A DNA stretch of 64,000 nucleotides from a bacterium (GCA_024226335.1 JAAELY010000270.1:1-64000); one strand, 5' to 3'; counted from the first letter of the stretch, positions 44,873 through 54,104 are shown. Translations and numbers: made by a program. The notes: a model not told the origin generated them from the sequence alone.

Positions 44873-45529
44873 TCAGGGAGTTCCGGGTCGTTGCGCGGAA
44901 AGCCGCCGGGCCAGGTCCGCGATACGCGCGCGCCGCTCCGGATCCTCTTCCTCTTTTTCGAGAGAGGAGACGATACGTCCCACGCGCGCCGCAGTGCGCC
45001 TGCTCTGCCTCTTGGCGCCGGAGGCAATGTCCTCGAAAAAGTCCAGGATGGCACTGCGCAGGGATGGATTCGGTGTCGTTCCGTAGGCTCGCCAGGGGAC
45101 GGCGATCAGCTTGGCGGCCCGGAAAGAATTCCTCAGGTAGTTCTCTCCGCCTCGCTCTGTCTCGGCGCGTAGATTCACGGCGAAATAGGCCAGAGCTATC
45201 GAATTGAGGGAGTCGTAGTTTGTCCGGGAAATCGGTTCCCGCTCCAGGTCGTCACGCAGCGTGAGGAGGTCCGGATCGCTGAAATTCGAAGGGTCCATAA
45301 CGACGGCGAAAAACTCCGGATAGCGCTCTCGCAGGTCGGCCGGAATTTCCTCGATTGTCACCGCGACTGTCGATTCACGCAGCCGATAGCATTCGGGAGA
45401 CGGCGGAGAAGCCGCCGAGCACGCCAGTGCCATGATGGCCAGGAGCACGGCCAACTCCAGAGCCAGGCGGTTCGCTGGAGTCTGTCGCGCAGCAAACGAA
45501 ACGGCCAAACCGTGATTCCAAGGAGTCAC
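44873..45529 (-). CDS. uncharacterised lipoprotein coupled to the DUF3179 gene
   Basis: 218 residues. A lipoprotein signal (ALELAVLLAIMALAC) precedes a helical, charged region (IPADLRERYPEFFAVVMD, RTNYDSLNSIALAYFAVN, RRARIADLARRL) with no family I recognise. I chose the GTG at 45529 because it overlaps the TGA of the upstream DUF3179 gene (GTGA), so the two are translationally coupled. The joint presence suggests a shared envelope function. Confidence 0.65.
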   Translation of the reverse strand: MTPWNHGLAVSFAARQTPANRLALELAVLLAIMALACSAASPPSPECYRLRESTVAVTIEEIPADLRERYPEFFAVVMDPSNFSDPDLLTLRDDLEREPISRTNYDSLNSIALAYFAVNLRAETERGGENYLRNSFRAAKLIAVPWRAYGTTPNPSLRSAILDFFEDIASGAKRQSRRTAARVGRIVSSLEKEEEDPERRARIADLARRLSAQRPGTP

Positions 45530-46500
45530 GGTTTGGAGTTCGTTGCTTCGGTGGCCGTGAATACGGATGTGTTCGGGTGGAATGCGCTCCACGCGAACCA
45601 ATAAGCTTCGATGACCTCGACATCGTCCGGAGCTTCGACGTCGAAAGTCTGAGTATCGGGGTCGTAGCGGATCACGATTTCGCGACCGCTCAGATTCCCC
45701 GAGATCTCACCCCCGCCTTTTGAAACTTCGCTCGCTGGATAAGCTCGTGCGAGACCATCGACCAGCCGGACACCCAGCGTGGGCATCTTCGGGTGGTAGC
45801 GTGGGTCCAGTGGTGCCGGGAAGATGAGCGACGTCGAAGTGGCGTAGCTTCCGTAGGGGGAACGATCGTAGTCGCGCGCATGCCCTGTCTGAAGCGAAAG
45901 AACGCTCGTCTTCGGATATCTCTTCTTCCAGGCTCCCCAGGATGTCTGTACTGAGCGCAGAAGTTTCAGGCGTCGACCGAGGGCGGGTCCTGTGAGTGCG
46001 CGAGATTCGATCTGCGACCAGAGGCTTTCCGTCTCGCGGTCGTAGAGGAGCATATCCGACTGGTAGAGCAATCCCGATACACCGAACGTTCGTACCTGCT
46101 TCTGGACGCGCCTATCGAAGACCATTCCGGTGCCACAGAGCGGGCAATAGCTCACCAGAATCGGTTCTCCGCCCAACGTATCGTTGACGAGTTCATGCCA
46201 GTTCAGGATCGCGAGCGGATACGCGCGGGCCTGGCTGCCTCGGAGCACGCCGATCACGATCTCTTCGTCGTTCCAGGGTGCGGTCGCAGCGCTCAGGACC
46301 TGGGGATTGCTCAGTGCAGGGATGCCATCGCGCGGTGGCCCGCCGCTCAAGATCTGTTCTACAGGCACGGATGAGTTTTTCAGCGTGAAGCCGTTCAGGC
46401 TGGGGCTTTCGCCGCCCGAAACGGTCGAGCAGGCGCCTGCCGCCCAGAGGAACGCGAACGAAGCGATTACGAAGGGCCGTAGTATTGCTCTACCAGGCAT
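45526..46500 (-). CDS. DUF3179-family lipoprotein
   Basis: 324 residues. A lipoprotein signal (FVIASFAFLWAAGAC) is followed by the DUF3179 pattern: RAYPLAILNWHELVNDTLGGEP (in parts), SYCPLCGTGMVFDR with its Cys pair, FGVSGLLYQSDMLLYDRETESLWSQ (in parts) and HARDYDRSPYGSY. The conserved Cys, His and Asp residues suggest a metal or redox site, but no activity is established to my knowledge. It is first in a two-gene unit with an uncharacterised lipoprotein. Confidence 0.88.
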   Translation of the reverse strand: MPGRAILRPFVIASFAFLWAAGACSTVSGGESPSLNGFTLKNSSVPVEQILSGGPPRDGIPALSNPQVLSAATAPWNDEEIVIGVLRGSQARAYPLAILNWHELVNDTLGGEPILVSYCPLCGTGMVFDRRVQKQVRTFGVSGLLYQSDMLLYDRETESLWSQIESRALTGPALGRRLKLLRSVQTSWGAWKKRYPKTSVLSLQTGHARDYDRSPYGSYATSTSLIFPAPLDPRYHPKMPTLGVRLVDGLARAYPASEVSKGGGEISGNLSGREIVIRYDPDTQTFDVEAPDDVEVIEAYWFAWSAFHPNTSVFTATEATNSKP

Positions 46501-46646
46501 ATCGGCAATACGAAGCCCGTTCGCCCCCAGTTACAGATGAGGTGTGCTCAGAGAGTTGTCTCTGATACGGACCGGTTGGTCGGCTGGTGGCCACTCTCCT
46601 CGCTTGACAGAGTTCCGCGTGCTTGTTCAGCATGGTGGATATGGGG

Positions 46647-47483
46647 ATGATCACGTCAGTCTTGTTGGATGGTCTGTGTTTTCCCGAAGGTCCGCGCTGG
46701 CACGAAGGGAAGCTTTTCTTCTCGGATATGCACGCCGATGCGGTGATATCTGTCGACCTCGATGGCAACACCGAAACGATCGTCGAGGTTCCAGCGCAAC
46801 CTTCCGGTCTCGGCTGGCTGCCCGATGGTCGGTTGTTGGTCGTATCGATGACGGATCGGCGCCTGATGCGACTGGATTCCGGCGGACTTTCTGAGGTCGC
46901 GGACATCAGCACTCTCGCGAGTTACCACTGCAACGACATGGTAGTCGATGCTCAGGGGCGCGCGTACATCGGAAACTTCGGATCGGATCACGAGACCGGC
47001 TCGCCCGATCCCGCAGAACTCGTGCTCGTGGAGACCGATGGTCGAGCACGAGTCGTCGCGGATGATCTCGTATTCCCCAACGGTGTCGTCATCACACCTG
47101 ACGGCCTCACGCTGGTCGTCGCCGAGACTTTTGCCGCCCGGCTCAGTGCATTTGATATTGAATCCGACGGATCGCTGAGCAATCGGCGCGTATGGGCCCA
47201 GTTACAGGGTGCAGTTCCCGACGGGATCTGCCTGGATGCGGAAGGCGCGATCTGGGTCGCCTCTCCAACGAGCCGGAGTTTTCTGCGCGTACTCGAAGGG
47301 GGAGAGGTCACGGATTCGATCGAAGTTCAGCAGATGGCGATCGCCTGTATGCTGGGCGGGCCCGACGGTCGGACTCTGTTCATGCTGACTTCGGAGTCGA
47401 CGAAGCGCGAGGAATGTCTGGAAGCGCGCAGTGCGCGCATCGAGATCGCCCAGGTAGCCGTTGGCCACGCCGGCCGTCCCTGA
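46647..47483 (+). CDS. SMP-30/gluconolactonase-like beta-propeller
   Basis: 278 residues. The SMP-30 six-bladed propeller signature is visible: CFPEGPRWHEGKLFFSDM (metal Glu), SYHCNDMVVDAQGRAYIGNFG (metal Asn), VFPNGVVITPDG and VPDGICLDAEGAIWVASP. Members are calcium- or zinc-dependent lactonases. In-frame ATGs at 46632, 46641 and 46647 compete; 46647 has GGTGG 8 bases upstream. An SDR gene begins 11 bases after it, so both likely act in one pathway. Confidence 0.88.
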   Translation: MITSVLLDGLCFPEGPRWHEGKLFFSDMHADAVISVDLDGNTETIVEVPAQPSGLGWLPDGRLLVVSMTDRRLMRLDSGGLSEVADISTLASYHCNDMVVDAQGRAYIGNFGSDHETGSPDPAELVLVETDGRARVVADDLVFPNGVVITPDGLTLVVAETFAARLSAFDIESDGSLSNRRVWAQLQGAVPDGICLDAEGAIWVASPTSRSFLRVLEGGEVTDSIEVQQMAIACMLGGPDGRTLFMLTSESTKREECLEARSARIEIAQVAVGHAGRP

Positions 47484-47494
47484 AGGAGCAACGG

Positions 47495-48340
47495 ATGGAC
47501 GTGAGAAACCTGCATGGAAAGACCGCCATGGTCACAGGCGCGGGCAGTGGGATCGGCCGTGAGACCGCCTATGCACTCGCGCGAAGGGGCGCGGATCTGT
47601 TCATCTGCGATCTCGACGAATCAGGCCTGAAAGAGACACAGGAGACCATCGCAGCAATCGGTCGCGACTGTTTCGTGCAGAGGGTCGACGTCTCGATATC
47701 CGAAGAGATGCGGGCCTTCGCCGAAGGCGTGCATGCCCAGGTCGAAGCGGTCGACATCCTCGTGAACAACGCAGGAGTGGGTCTCGGCGCCAGCTTTCGC
47801 GATACCCGTCTCGAAGACTGGAACTGGATCGTCAGTATCAACCTCATGGGCGTGGTCCACGGTTGTCACTTCTTCACGCCGAAGATGATCGAACGATCCC
47901 AGGGTGGCCACGTCGTCAACGTTTCTTCAATGGCCGGTTATGTATCGGGTGAGATGCTGTGTGCGTATTCGACGACGAAGTACGCGGTTCTGGGTTTGAG
48001 CGAAGCGCTTCAGCAGGAGTTGAAAAGAGAGGGGATCGGCGTGACCGCGATCTGCCCCGGAATCATCGATACACCGATCACACGGAGTTCGAGGTTGCGC
48101 GGCGCGGTGGACTCGACCGAGATGCGCGAGCGTATGGTCGATACCTATCGCAAACGCGGTTACGGCCCGGAGCGCGTTGCGCGCAACATCCTCAAGGCGG
48201 TTCAGCGCAATCGAACCGTGGCACCCGTCTCCCCGGAGTCCTGGGTAATGTACTACGTGAAGCGCGCTGCGCCCTGGCTGGTTCAATGGATGGGACAAAA
48301 GGGAAATGAACGCGCCATGCACGAGTTAGAGCAAGGCTGA
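47495..48340 (+). CDS. short-chain dehydrogenase/reductase (SDR)
   Basis: 281 residues. Classical SDR motifs: TGAGSGIG (cofactor loop), NNAGVG, the catalytic Ser in NVSSMAG and YSTTK. CDLDE after the second strand suggests NAD(H) preference. The C-terminal tail (MYYVKRAAPWLVQWMG) is long and hydrophobic. AGGAG lies 9 bases upstream. It is very similar in layout to the SDR at 61.0 kb (both have VVHGCHFF), so the two may be paralogues. Confidence 0.93.
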   Translation: MDVRNLHGKTAMVTGAGSGIGRETAYALARRGADLFICDLDESGLKETQETIAAIGRDCFVQRVDVSISEEMRAFAEGVHAQVEAVDILVNNAGVGLGASFRDTRLEDWNWIVSINLMGVVHGCHFFTPKMIERSQGGHVVNVSSMAGYVSGEMLCAYSTTKYAVLGLSEALQQELKREGIGVTAICPGIIDTPITRSSRLRGAVDSTEMRERMVDTYRKRGYGPERVARNILKAVQRNRTVAPVSPESWVMYYVKRAAPWLVQWMGQKGNERAMHELEQG

Positions 48341-48351
48341 ATCTGTAAATC

Positions 48352-48834
48352 GTGGATGCGTACTCGAAAGCGATCTATTGGACCGCGGCCTTCCTGAACA
48401 TGACGCTGATCATCGGGTTCGGATTGATTGGCGTTCGTGACATCCGTCGCCGACACGTCGCCCTGCATCGCCGTCGGATGCTCACTGGCGGCAGCCTCGT
48501 AATTGCATTTCTGGTCTCATACCTGTTCAAGGCGCTCCTGCTCGGGCGCGAGCAACTCGAACTCTGGACGTCTATCCATATCTACACACTGCGTTTCCAC
48601 GAGACCTGTGTGGCCGCAATGCTCCTTGCGGGGGGAGTTGCGTACTATCTGGCCACGCGTCTGGAACTCGCGGCTCCCGCCATGGATCCCGAGAAGCAGC
48701 CAGATGACGATTCCCCGCACTTCGCTCGACGAGTTCGCTGGCACAGATACGCTGGCTGGACTTCGATCGGATCGGGGGTCCTGGGGTTGACCGCTGCGCT
48801 AGTCGTGCTCTACGGGATGTACGCGCGCCTCTGA
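48352..48834 (+). CDS. DUF420-like membrane protein
   Basis: 160 residues with four predicted membrane helices. HRRRMLTGGSLVIAFLVSYLF, a His in the IHIYTLRFHE loop and RRVRWHRYAGWTSIGSGVLG (in parts) follow the DUF420 pattern, in which conserved His residues are thought to face the membrane interior; CtaM-type members aid cytochrome oxidase maturation. That role is only an analogy here. GTG start 11 bases after the SDR stop. Its end overlaps the convergent YfiR-like gene by 36 bases. Confidence 0.7.
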   Translation: MDAYSKAIYWTAAFLNMTLIIGFGLIGVRDIRRRHVALHRRRMLTGGSLVIAFLVSYLFKALLLGREQLELWTSIHIYTLRFHETCVAAMLLAGGVAYYLATRLELAAPAMDPEKQPDDDSPHFARRVRWHRYAGWTSIGSGVLGLTAALVVLYGMYARL

Positions 48835-49503
48835 GGCATCATCTGCCTCTCCCACAATCAGGGCGAGTTTCAACAACTTGGAGCTGATTCGCAGTCCCGC
48901 ACCGTCGGTCGCGCCCATATTGATCTCGAAGCGGACCTTGTTCTCCTCGACCACCAGATTGATCATCGCCTGGCCCTGTCCGAACGCCTTCGCTTCGCTC
49001 ACGATCAGGAGTCCACTCTCCTTGGCCCGTCGGTCGAGTGTCTTGATATGCTTGCGACGCGATTGGCTCACGAATACCAGGTGGCACGTCTCCGCAGTAC
49101 TGCCGGCGGCAAGGGTTCGCACTGTGACGGGGTTGCCGCGAACGGGTTTTCCTTCGACGGTGCTGCGCACGATCTGATCGATGGACTCTTCGGCCAGGAC
49201 ACAGAGGACCACGTTTTCATCTGAGCCTGCCGAGGCCGTTTCCGGCCAGCGAATGAATTTCGTGAAGTTGTAGACGAAGGCTGCTTTCAGCCGGTATTCG
49301 CGCGTGTTGTCGGGTTCCGCGAGACTTCGAGTGGGAAGGACGGCGAAAAGGAGCGACAGGACCGCAAGGGCCAGGTGCAGGAAATGTCGGCTACCGGCGT
49401 ACCGTGGACGCACCTGTGCACCGCTGTCCTGCGAACAGGTGCCGGGACGCACTCGTCTTGTGCAGCCGAGCAAGGCTTTCCTCCTGAAAAGATCAATCGG
49501 CAC
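48799..49503 (-). CDS. YfiR/DUF4154-family periplasmic protein
   Basis: 234 residues. After a long leader, a hydrophobic signal (LALAVLSLLFAVLPTRSLA) is followed by the family hallmark EYRLKAAFVYNFTKFIRWP, then LCVLAE, LVFVSQS, GLLIVSEAKAFGQGQAMINLVVEENKVRFEIN (in parts) and a final AGLRISSKLLKLA. YfiR-like proteins restrain a membrane diguanylate cyclase, but no cyclase gene is adjacent. The start may lie further in, since the ~38 residues before the signal are unusual. Confidence 0.85.
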   Translation of the reverse strand: MPIDLFRRKALLGCTRRVRPGTCSQDSGAQVRPRYAGSRHFLHLALAVLSLLFAVLPTRSLAEPDNTREYRLKAAFVYNFTKFIRWPETASAGSDENVVLCVLAEESIDQIVRSTVEGKPVRGNPVTVRTLAAGSTAETCHLVFVSQSRRKHIKTLDRRAKESGLLIVSEAKAFGQGQAMINLVVEENKVRFEINMGATDGAGLRISSKLLKLALIVGEADDASEARVHPVEHD

Positions 49504-49776
49504 GCGGTTTCTAATCGTGAACTGCTAGTGAAACGGCTCTGACTTGCGGGTCAGTCAGGGACACACGAGAGGCATCGGGACATTTCGCCGCCGGTCGGCG
49601 GCCGGTGGGTTCGAAAACCTGACGCGTCTGGCATCTTCGTCGAGTCTGGCAGGCGTGCGGCCGGATAGGCGCTCCGTTTCCATAACAACGCGCGCACTTT
49701 TCGATCGACTTGACCCCTGAAGCGGGTTTGAAGTCCACTGGAAAAAGGCGATGCAGACGAAACGGAAGGAGATTCG

Positions 49777-50721
49777 ATGAGCGCCTTTCCCGATGCCCGC
49801 ATGATCCAGAGCAATGGAATCCGCATGGCAGTCTACGAGCGCGGCGAGGGCCTGCCCGTGGTGTTTTCTCACGGATTTCCGGAGCTGGCCTACTCCTGGC
49901 GGCACCAGGTCGATGCGCTGGCGGGGGCCGGCTACCGAGCGATCGCGCCTGATCAGCGCGGCTATGGTGCTACCGATCGGCCTCCGCGAATCGAGGACTA
50001 CGATCTGGTGCACCTGACCGGAGATCTGATCGGTCTACTCGATGCGCTCGAGATCGAAAAGGCGGTGTTCTGCGGGCACGACTGGGGAGGCATCGTCACC
50101 TGGCAACTGCCTCTTTTGCATCCCGATCGCGTCGCCGGTTTGATCGGTGTGAACACTCCGTTTCTGCCGCGCGGACCAGCGGCCCCGATCGAGCTGATGC
50201 GCCAGACCCTGGGCGGGAACTTCTACATTGTGCACTTCCAGAAGCCGGGTGAGGCCGATGTCGAGCTTGCGTCGGATGTGCCGCGGGTGTTTGAAGCTCT
50301 GATGCGCAAGCTCGACCCGGCCGAGCTCGACACGGGGGCGCCGGTCCGGAACATGGTCGAGATCGTGCGGGCTGAACCCATGCGAGGAACAGCCTTGCTC
50401 TCGAGCGAAGATATGGATGTGTACATACGCGCGTTCGAAGCCAGCGGGTTTACCGGAGGGATCAACTGGTATCGCAACCTCGATCGCAACTGGGAGTTGA
50501 CGGCCGGAGTCGAACAACTCGTCACAGCACCCGGTTTGATGCTATCGGCAGCAGACGACCTGGCGCTGCCGCCTTCACTTGCAGACGGCATGGAGGCTTA
50601 CGTACCCAATCTGGAGAAGCACCTGATTCCGGGATGTGGCCACTGGTCCCAGCAAGAGAAGCCCGACGAGATCAACGCCCTGATCATCGATTGGTTGAAG
50701 CGCACGTTCCCGGACGCCTGA
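49777..50721 (+). CDS. epoxide hydrolase-like alpha/beta hydrolase
   Basis: 314 residues. HGFPELAYSWRHQ is the oxyanion region of epoxide hydrolases; the nucleophile is Asp102 in GHDWGGIVTW, and the catalytic His is in GCGHWSQQEKP. The cap includes FYIVHFQKPGEAD and GGINWYRN, the latter holding one of the two substrate tyrosines. Length and motifs match EphA-type soluble epoxide hydrolases. GGAG lies 8 bases before ATG 49777. Confidence 0.92.
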   Translation: MSAFPDARMIQSNGIRMAVYERGEGLPVVFSHGFPELAYSWRHQVDALAGAGYRAIAPDQRGYGATDRPPRIEDYDLVHLTGDLIGLLDALEIEKAVFCGHDWGGIVTWQLPLLHPDRVAGLIGVNTPFLPRGPAAPIELMRQTLGGNFYIVHFQKPGEADVELASDVPRVFEALMRKLDPAELDTGAPVRNMVEIVRAEPMRGTALLSSEDMDVYIRAFEASGFTGGINWYRNLDRNWELTAGVEQLVTAPGLMLSAADDLALPPSLADGMEAYVPNLEKHLIPGCGHWSQQEKPDEINALIIDWLKRTFPDA

Positions 50722-50910
50722 GTGTCGGCGCCAGGCCTTGAATTCGAGCAGCCGGTCGCCGGGTTTGGCGTGTAGCGATGTGGTCTGGGCCAGGAGAAGT
50801 CTCGAGCAGCAAGCCGCGAGATGGGATCCGGGGTCGCGCTGGCGCGCGAGGCTCTGAGCGAAGCGGGGAGGGCGGGTAACGTCAAGGCTGGGGCAGGGGC
50901 CCCATGAGAA

Positions 50911-50953
50911 TCTCCGTCGCGGAGTCCATGCGATGGACTCCGCGACAGGGAGA
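50911..50953 (-). terminator. long-stem hairpin downstream of PEP-CTERM gene
   Basis: A perfect 14-base-pair stem (50916-50929 with 50933-50946, loop GCG) is extended by 5 more pairs across a 2-base bulge. It lies 11 bases past the stop of the minus-strand gene. There is no clear T run, so it may stabilise the mRNA end rather than act as a simple intrinsic terminator. Confidence 0.6.
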
Positions 50954-50964
50954 CTCCAGAGTGT

Positions 50965-51747
50965 TTAGTCCTGCTTCGTGACCAGCAGAGCGCGAACCCG
51001 CGTGCTGTCGATGCCGGTCACTACGATGGCCAGGCCGATCAGGAAGGCCAACAAGGCTTCGGGCTCGGGAACCGGGTTGCTCGAGCCGCCGCCGCCGCAT
51101 ATGCCGAGTTCATTGCAATCGTAATCGTCCTGAGGACGGGGTCCGCCGCCTCCGCTCTCGCCTCCGCCGACTTCACCCACGGTGTGCGATACCACGCCAG
51201 TCACCAGGTTCATGGCCACGGTCGTTCCTTCGTGTTCGAAGACCAGAACGTAGCTCTCGCCGTCGCCTGAAGCGTGTGTGGCCACTGCATCCACCAGGCC
51301 GGCATTGAGCCCCGGTACCGAGTGCAGGACGAGCGGTCCGCTGCTCGTGTCGATTCTCAGGTAGAAGCCGATCGGATCACCGAGGTGATACGGCGTCGGG
51401 TCGAAGAATGAACTCGGCACCGTAGCCGCTGCATTCTGCACCATGCCTCGGTAGAGAACGATTTCCGCCTGCTCGCTCGGCGTCGCAGAGCTGAAGACGG
51501 GAATCAGCGTGCTCGGAGAGGATCCGAAAAAGAAGCCGAATTCTGATCCAGGAGCGAAGCTCGCCTCGTCGAAGAGTTCAAGCGATATCACGCTCGTGCC
51601 CGTGGGGCTCCATAGGTGAGTTCCGTCATCGGAACCGTAACCCGCGGGAAGCGTCGGAGCCCCCGTCGTCACAGCCATCGCTGGCTGCGCGCAAAGAGCC
51701 AAGAATGCACCTAGCATCAGCTGAAAGACAAATCTCTTCTGCAACAT
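50965..51747 (-). CDS. PEP-CTERM sorting-domain protein
   Basis: 260 residues. A signal peptide (FQLMLGAFLALCAQPAMA) is followed by a beta-rich region (SVISLELFDEASFAPGSEFGFFFGS, in parts), a Gly/Ser-rich linker with CNELGICGGGG and a sorting tail NPVPEPEALLAFLIGLAIVV ending in basic residues. The exosortase would cleave at PEP. The tail continues about 10 residues beyond the Arg. Function unknown; probably surface or matrix. Confidence 0.83.
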   Translation of the reverse strand: MLQKRFVFQLMLGAFLALCAQPAMAVTTGAPTLPAGYGSDDGTHLWSPTGTSVISLELFDEASFAPGSEFGFFFGSSPSTLIPVFSSATPSEQAEIVLYRGMVQNAAATVPSSFFDPTPYHLGDPIGFYLRIDTSSGPLVLHSVPGLNAGLVDAVATHASGDGESYVLVFEHEGTTVAMNLVTGVVSHTVGEVGGGESGGGGPRPQDDYDCNELGICGGGGSSNPVPEPEALLAFLIGLAIVVTGIDSTRVRALLVTKQD

Positions 51748-51869
51748 TGGACCATCTCCCTACAAGTGCAGCAATTCAGAAATGCACGCACCTGCGGAAA
51801 AGCAAGTACGGCGAAACCTCTACGGAATATGAGTGGCGGGTCGTGCGATCTGGTGGCGGGAGTTGCACA

Positions 51870-52184
51870 TCACCCGCGGATTCCTTCGACCAGAGCCGTC
51901 TTGCGGTGTTCGAACTCCACCGCGCAAATGATCTCTTCTGCCTCTTCAAAACTCGTAGTTGCGCGCAAGCGTTCCATCAACGCATTCCAACCCGAACTAG
52001 ATCGCATCTCGTCGAGATCTGAGATCTGACGCGGTATGACCGGCGTCAAGCGGACTGTGTCTCCGTCGATTTCGATCAGTGCCTGCACGGGATGGCCCGT
52101 CTTCGGGTCCACGATCTGGAGCTCACCGCGGCGCACGAGGCGTCGCAGATAACCTGCTTGCTGTCTGGGGGTCGGTGAAATCAT
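51870..52184 (-). CDS. small uncharacterised protein
   Basis: 104 residues, soluble and charged. The start MISPTPRQQAGYLRRLVRRG suggests an N-terminal helix; QIVDPKTGHPVQALIEIDGD is a beta hairpin-like stretch; the rest is helical (WNALMERLRATTSFEEAEEI). I recognise no family. ATG 52184 has GAGGAG 6 bases upstream; the longer frame would overlap the TVP38 gene without support. Confidence 0.6.
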   Translation of the reverse strand: MISPTPRQQAGYLRRLVRRGELQIVDPKTGHPVQALIEIDGDTVRLTPVIPRQISDLDEMRSSSGWNALMERLRATTSFEEAEEIICAVEFEHRKTALVEGIRG

Positions 52185-52318
52185 TCGCTCTCCTCGCTCG
52201 GGTACGGCAGAGGAGATGTGCAAGGTGCGCGCCATGCCTGAAACGGCCGGTAAAGCGCTTGCCGAGGCTTGTTGCGGGTCAAAGACGCGCAACAAGCGGA
52301 AGCCAAAGGGAGTGGTGG

Positions 52319-53032
52319 TCAGTCTGTTTCCACCGTTGCCTCGTCCAGTGCTCGTCTGGCCGTACGCGTGACCAGGACCGTGACCGCTACAGTCATGAGC
52401 AGACCGAAGGCAAGAAACGCCCATTCGAGTGGGCTCTTTTCTTCCCCGCCGCTCGCGGCGAGTCCGGCCAATGAACCCAGGTATACGTACAGCAGAGTGC
52501 CGGGAAGCATGCCGATCGAGGCGATTGCGTAGTCCATGAAGCTCACGCGCGTGAGTCCCAGTGAGTAGTTCAGCAGGTTGAAGGGGAATACCGGAGAGAG
52601 CCTCAACAGGAACGTGATCTTGAGCCCTTCCTTTGCAATCGCGTGATCGATGGCTGCGAACTTCGGGTTTCCGGCAATCCTTGCTTCGATCGGTTTGCGC
52701 GCAAAATAGCGGGCAACGAGAAAGGCACCGCAGGCACCGAGAGTCGCGCCGATCAGTACCCAGGCGGTTCCCGAAATCACGCCGAAGATCGCCCCGGCGG
52801 CCAATGTGAGTACGACGCCGGGAACGAAGGCGACCGTGGCAAGGGCATAGCCAATGATGAAGACGATGGGCCCCCAGGCTTCGAGGGTCTGTACCCAGAT
52901 CTTGAAGTCCTCTAGATAGGCACCGGCAAATCTGCGCATCACGAGGATCGCCGCGATGCTGGCGATTCCTACCAGGACCCAGTGGAGGGCAGAATTCTTG
53001 GCTGGAGTCTCTGGGGTATCACTCTGCGTCAT
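52319..53032 (-). CDS. TVP38/TMEM64 (DedA-like) membrane protein
   Basis: 237 residues with about six membrane segments. The family core is visible: VAFVPGVVLTLAAGAIFG, GATLGACGAFLVARYFAR and LLRLSPVFPFNLLNYSLGLT (in parts), ending in GTLLYVYLGSLAG. DedA/TVP38 proteins are thought to move lipids or ions across the inner membrane. A small unknown gene follows 134 bases downstream on the same strand. Confidence 0.9.
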   Translation of the reverse strand: MTQSDTPETPAKNSALHWVLVGIASIAAILVMRRFAGAYLEDFKIWVQTLEAWGPIVFIIGYALATVAFVPGVVLTLAAGAIFGVISGTAWVLIGATLGACGAFLVARYFARKPIEARIAGNPKFAAIDHAIAKEGLKITFLLRLSPVFPFNLLNYSLGLTRVSFMDYAIASIGMLPGTLLYVYLGSLAGLAASGGEEKSPLEWAFLAFGLLMTVAVTVLVTRTARRALDEATVETD

Positions 53033-53090
53033 GCTTGCCTTTGTCTCAGTTCACCCTTGATACGTTCCGGGGGCTCCAAGGGTTTCCGGA

Positions 53091-53651
53091 TTACCAGCAG
53101 CCGCGGCGCTCAGAACGAAACACGTAGGGACTGCGTGTTGGCGAGAACCCCGCCTTCCGAAAAGCCGCCTTCCACCAGGCCGAGGATTTGAGTGTGACTC
53201 GGTAGCGGTCCCCGGGTTCGTAATCCTCGCGCGTGCTGCTGAAGAAGTGGAAATGACCCGCGATGCGGCTGCAATCCTCGAGGAAGCCCGGAATCTCAGC
53301 GGCTTCCAGGTACACCAGAGAGTTCGAGAAGATCAGGTCGAAGCTCTTTCGGGAGTCCAGCAGTGAGGGCACGAAATCGCGCATGTCCGAGCACTTCACC
53401 CGCGCCCGGAAGCGCGTCGCAATGCGCTCGTGGGCCCAGCGGCTGATCTCGCAACCGTATGGCTTCACACCCCAGCTGTCCTCGAAGTGGCTCAGGATCT
53501 CGCCAGTCGCAGCGCCCAGAACGACGACTGATTTCACGCGGATATCCAATCGCCTGAAAATCGAGATGCAGTGCTCGATTCCGCTGTGGAACAGGTAGTT
53601 CTCCGCGTAGGCGCCATGTCCGCAGTAATTCTGGAAGTACTCCCGATCCAT
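53091..53651 (-). CDS. class I SAM-dependent methyltransferase-like protein
   Basis: 186 residues. Motif I reads VVVLGAATGEIL, with Ala replacing the first usual Gly; the acidic end of strand 2 is PYGCEISRWA; LIFSNSLVYLEAAEI covers motif IV-V. The fold is likely but the SAM loop is slightly unusual, so activity is not assured. ATG 53651 is preferred although GGGGGAG is only 3 bases away; GTG 53666 is an alternative. Substrate unknown. Confidence 0.7.
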   Translation of the reverse strand: MDREYFQNYCGHGAYAENYLFHSGIEHCISIFRRLDIRVKSVVVLGAATGEILSHFEDSWGVKPYGCEISRWAHERIATRFRARVKCSDMRDFVPSLLDSRKSFDLIFSNSLVYLEAAEIPGFLEDCSRIAGHFHFFSSTREDYEPGDRYRVTLKSSAWWKAAFRKAGFSPTRSPYVFRSERRGCW

Positions 53652-53882
53652 CTGCTCCCCCGCCACTGTTCGGCGGTCCTGATCGTAGTGCAGAGAGGCA
53701 TACCAAAGGCATGATTCAAATCAACCAGTCGCAAATGAATCGAAATAGGGCTCAAGCAAGTGGCGAAGCTGTCGAAGAGATTGCATGCCGGGCGGTGCTG
53801 ACCGGCTCTGATACCCAGAGCGGGGTTACGGCACCAGTTGACGGCTTCCGGCCACAGAGTCGGTAATAGGAGGGGGTTTCAA

Positions 53883-54104
53883 ATGTCGGACAATCTGATC
53901 ACCGTTCGTGAAGCAGCGGATTTCCTGCGAATTTCGGCACGTACCGTCTACCGGCTGATCGAGTCGGGCCAGATCGGCGCCGTTCGCATCGGCAAGCAGT
54001 GGCGCATCCCGTCTAGCGACCTTCCCGGCGTGGCTCTGGGCGAGTTGGGGACGACCTCGGCCGCTTCCACACCAGCCCAGCCCAGCCCGACGATCAACGT
54101 CTGA
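53883..54104 (+). CDS. excisionase-type HTH (HTH_17) DNA-binding protein
   Basis: 73 residues. The MerR-like excisionase helix-turn-helix is clear: LITVREAADFLRISARTVYRLIESG, then IGAVRIGKQWRIPSSDL (each in the usual order). The tail is Ala/Ser/Pro-rich. Such proteins occur as phage excisionases but also as stand-alone chromosomal regulators; no integrase is nearby. GGAGGGGG precedes the ATG at 53883. Confidence 0.85.
   Translation: MSDNLITVREAADFLRISARTVYRLIESGQIGAVRIGKQWRIPSSDLPGVALGELGTTSAASTPAQPSPTINV

Noticed and set aside
53883-54104. Possible phage or integrative element marked by the excisionase-like gene
   Set aside because: No integrase, attachment-like repeat or phage gene is nearby, so a stand-alone regulator is more likely.
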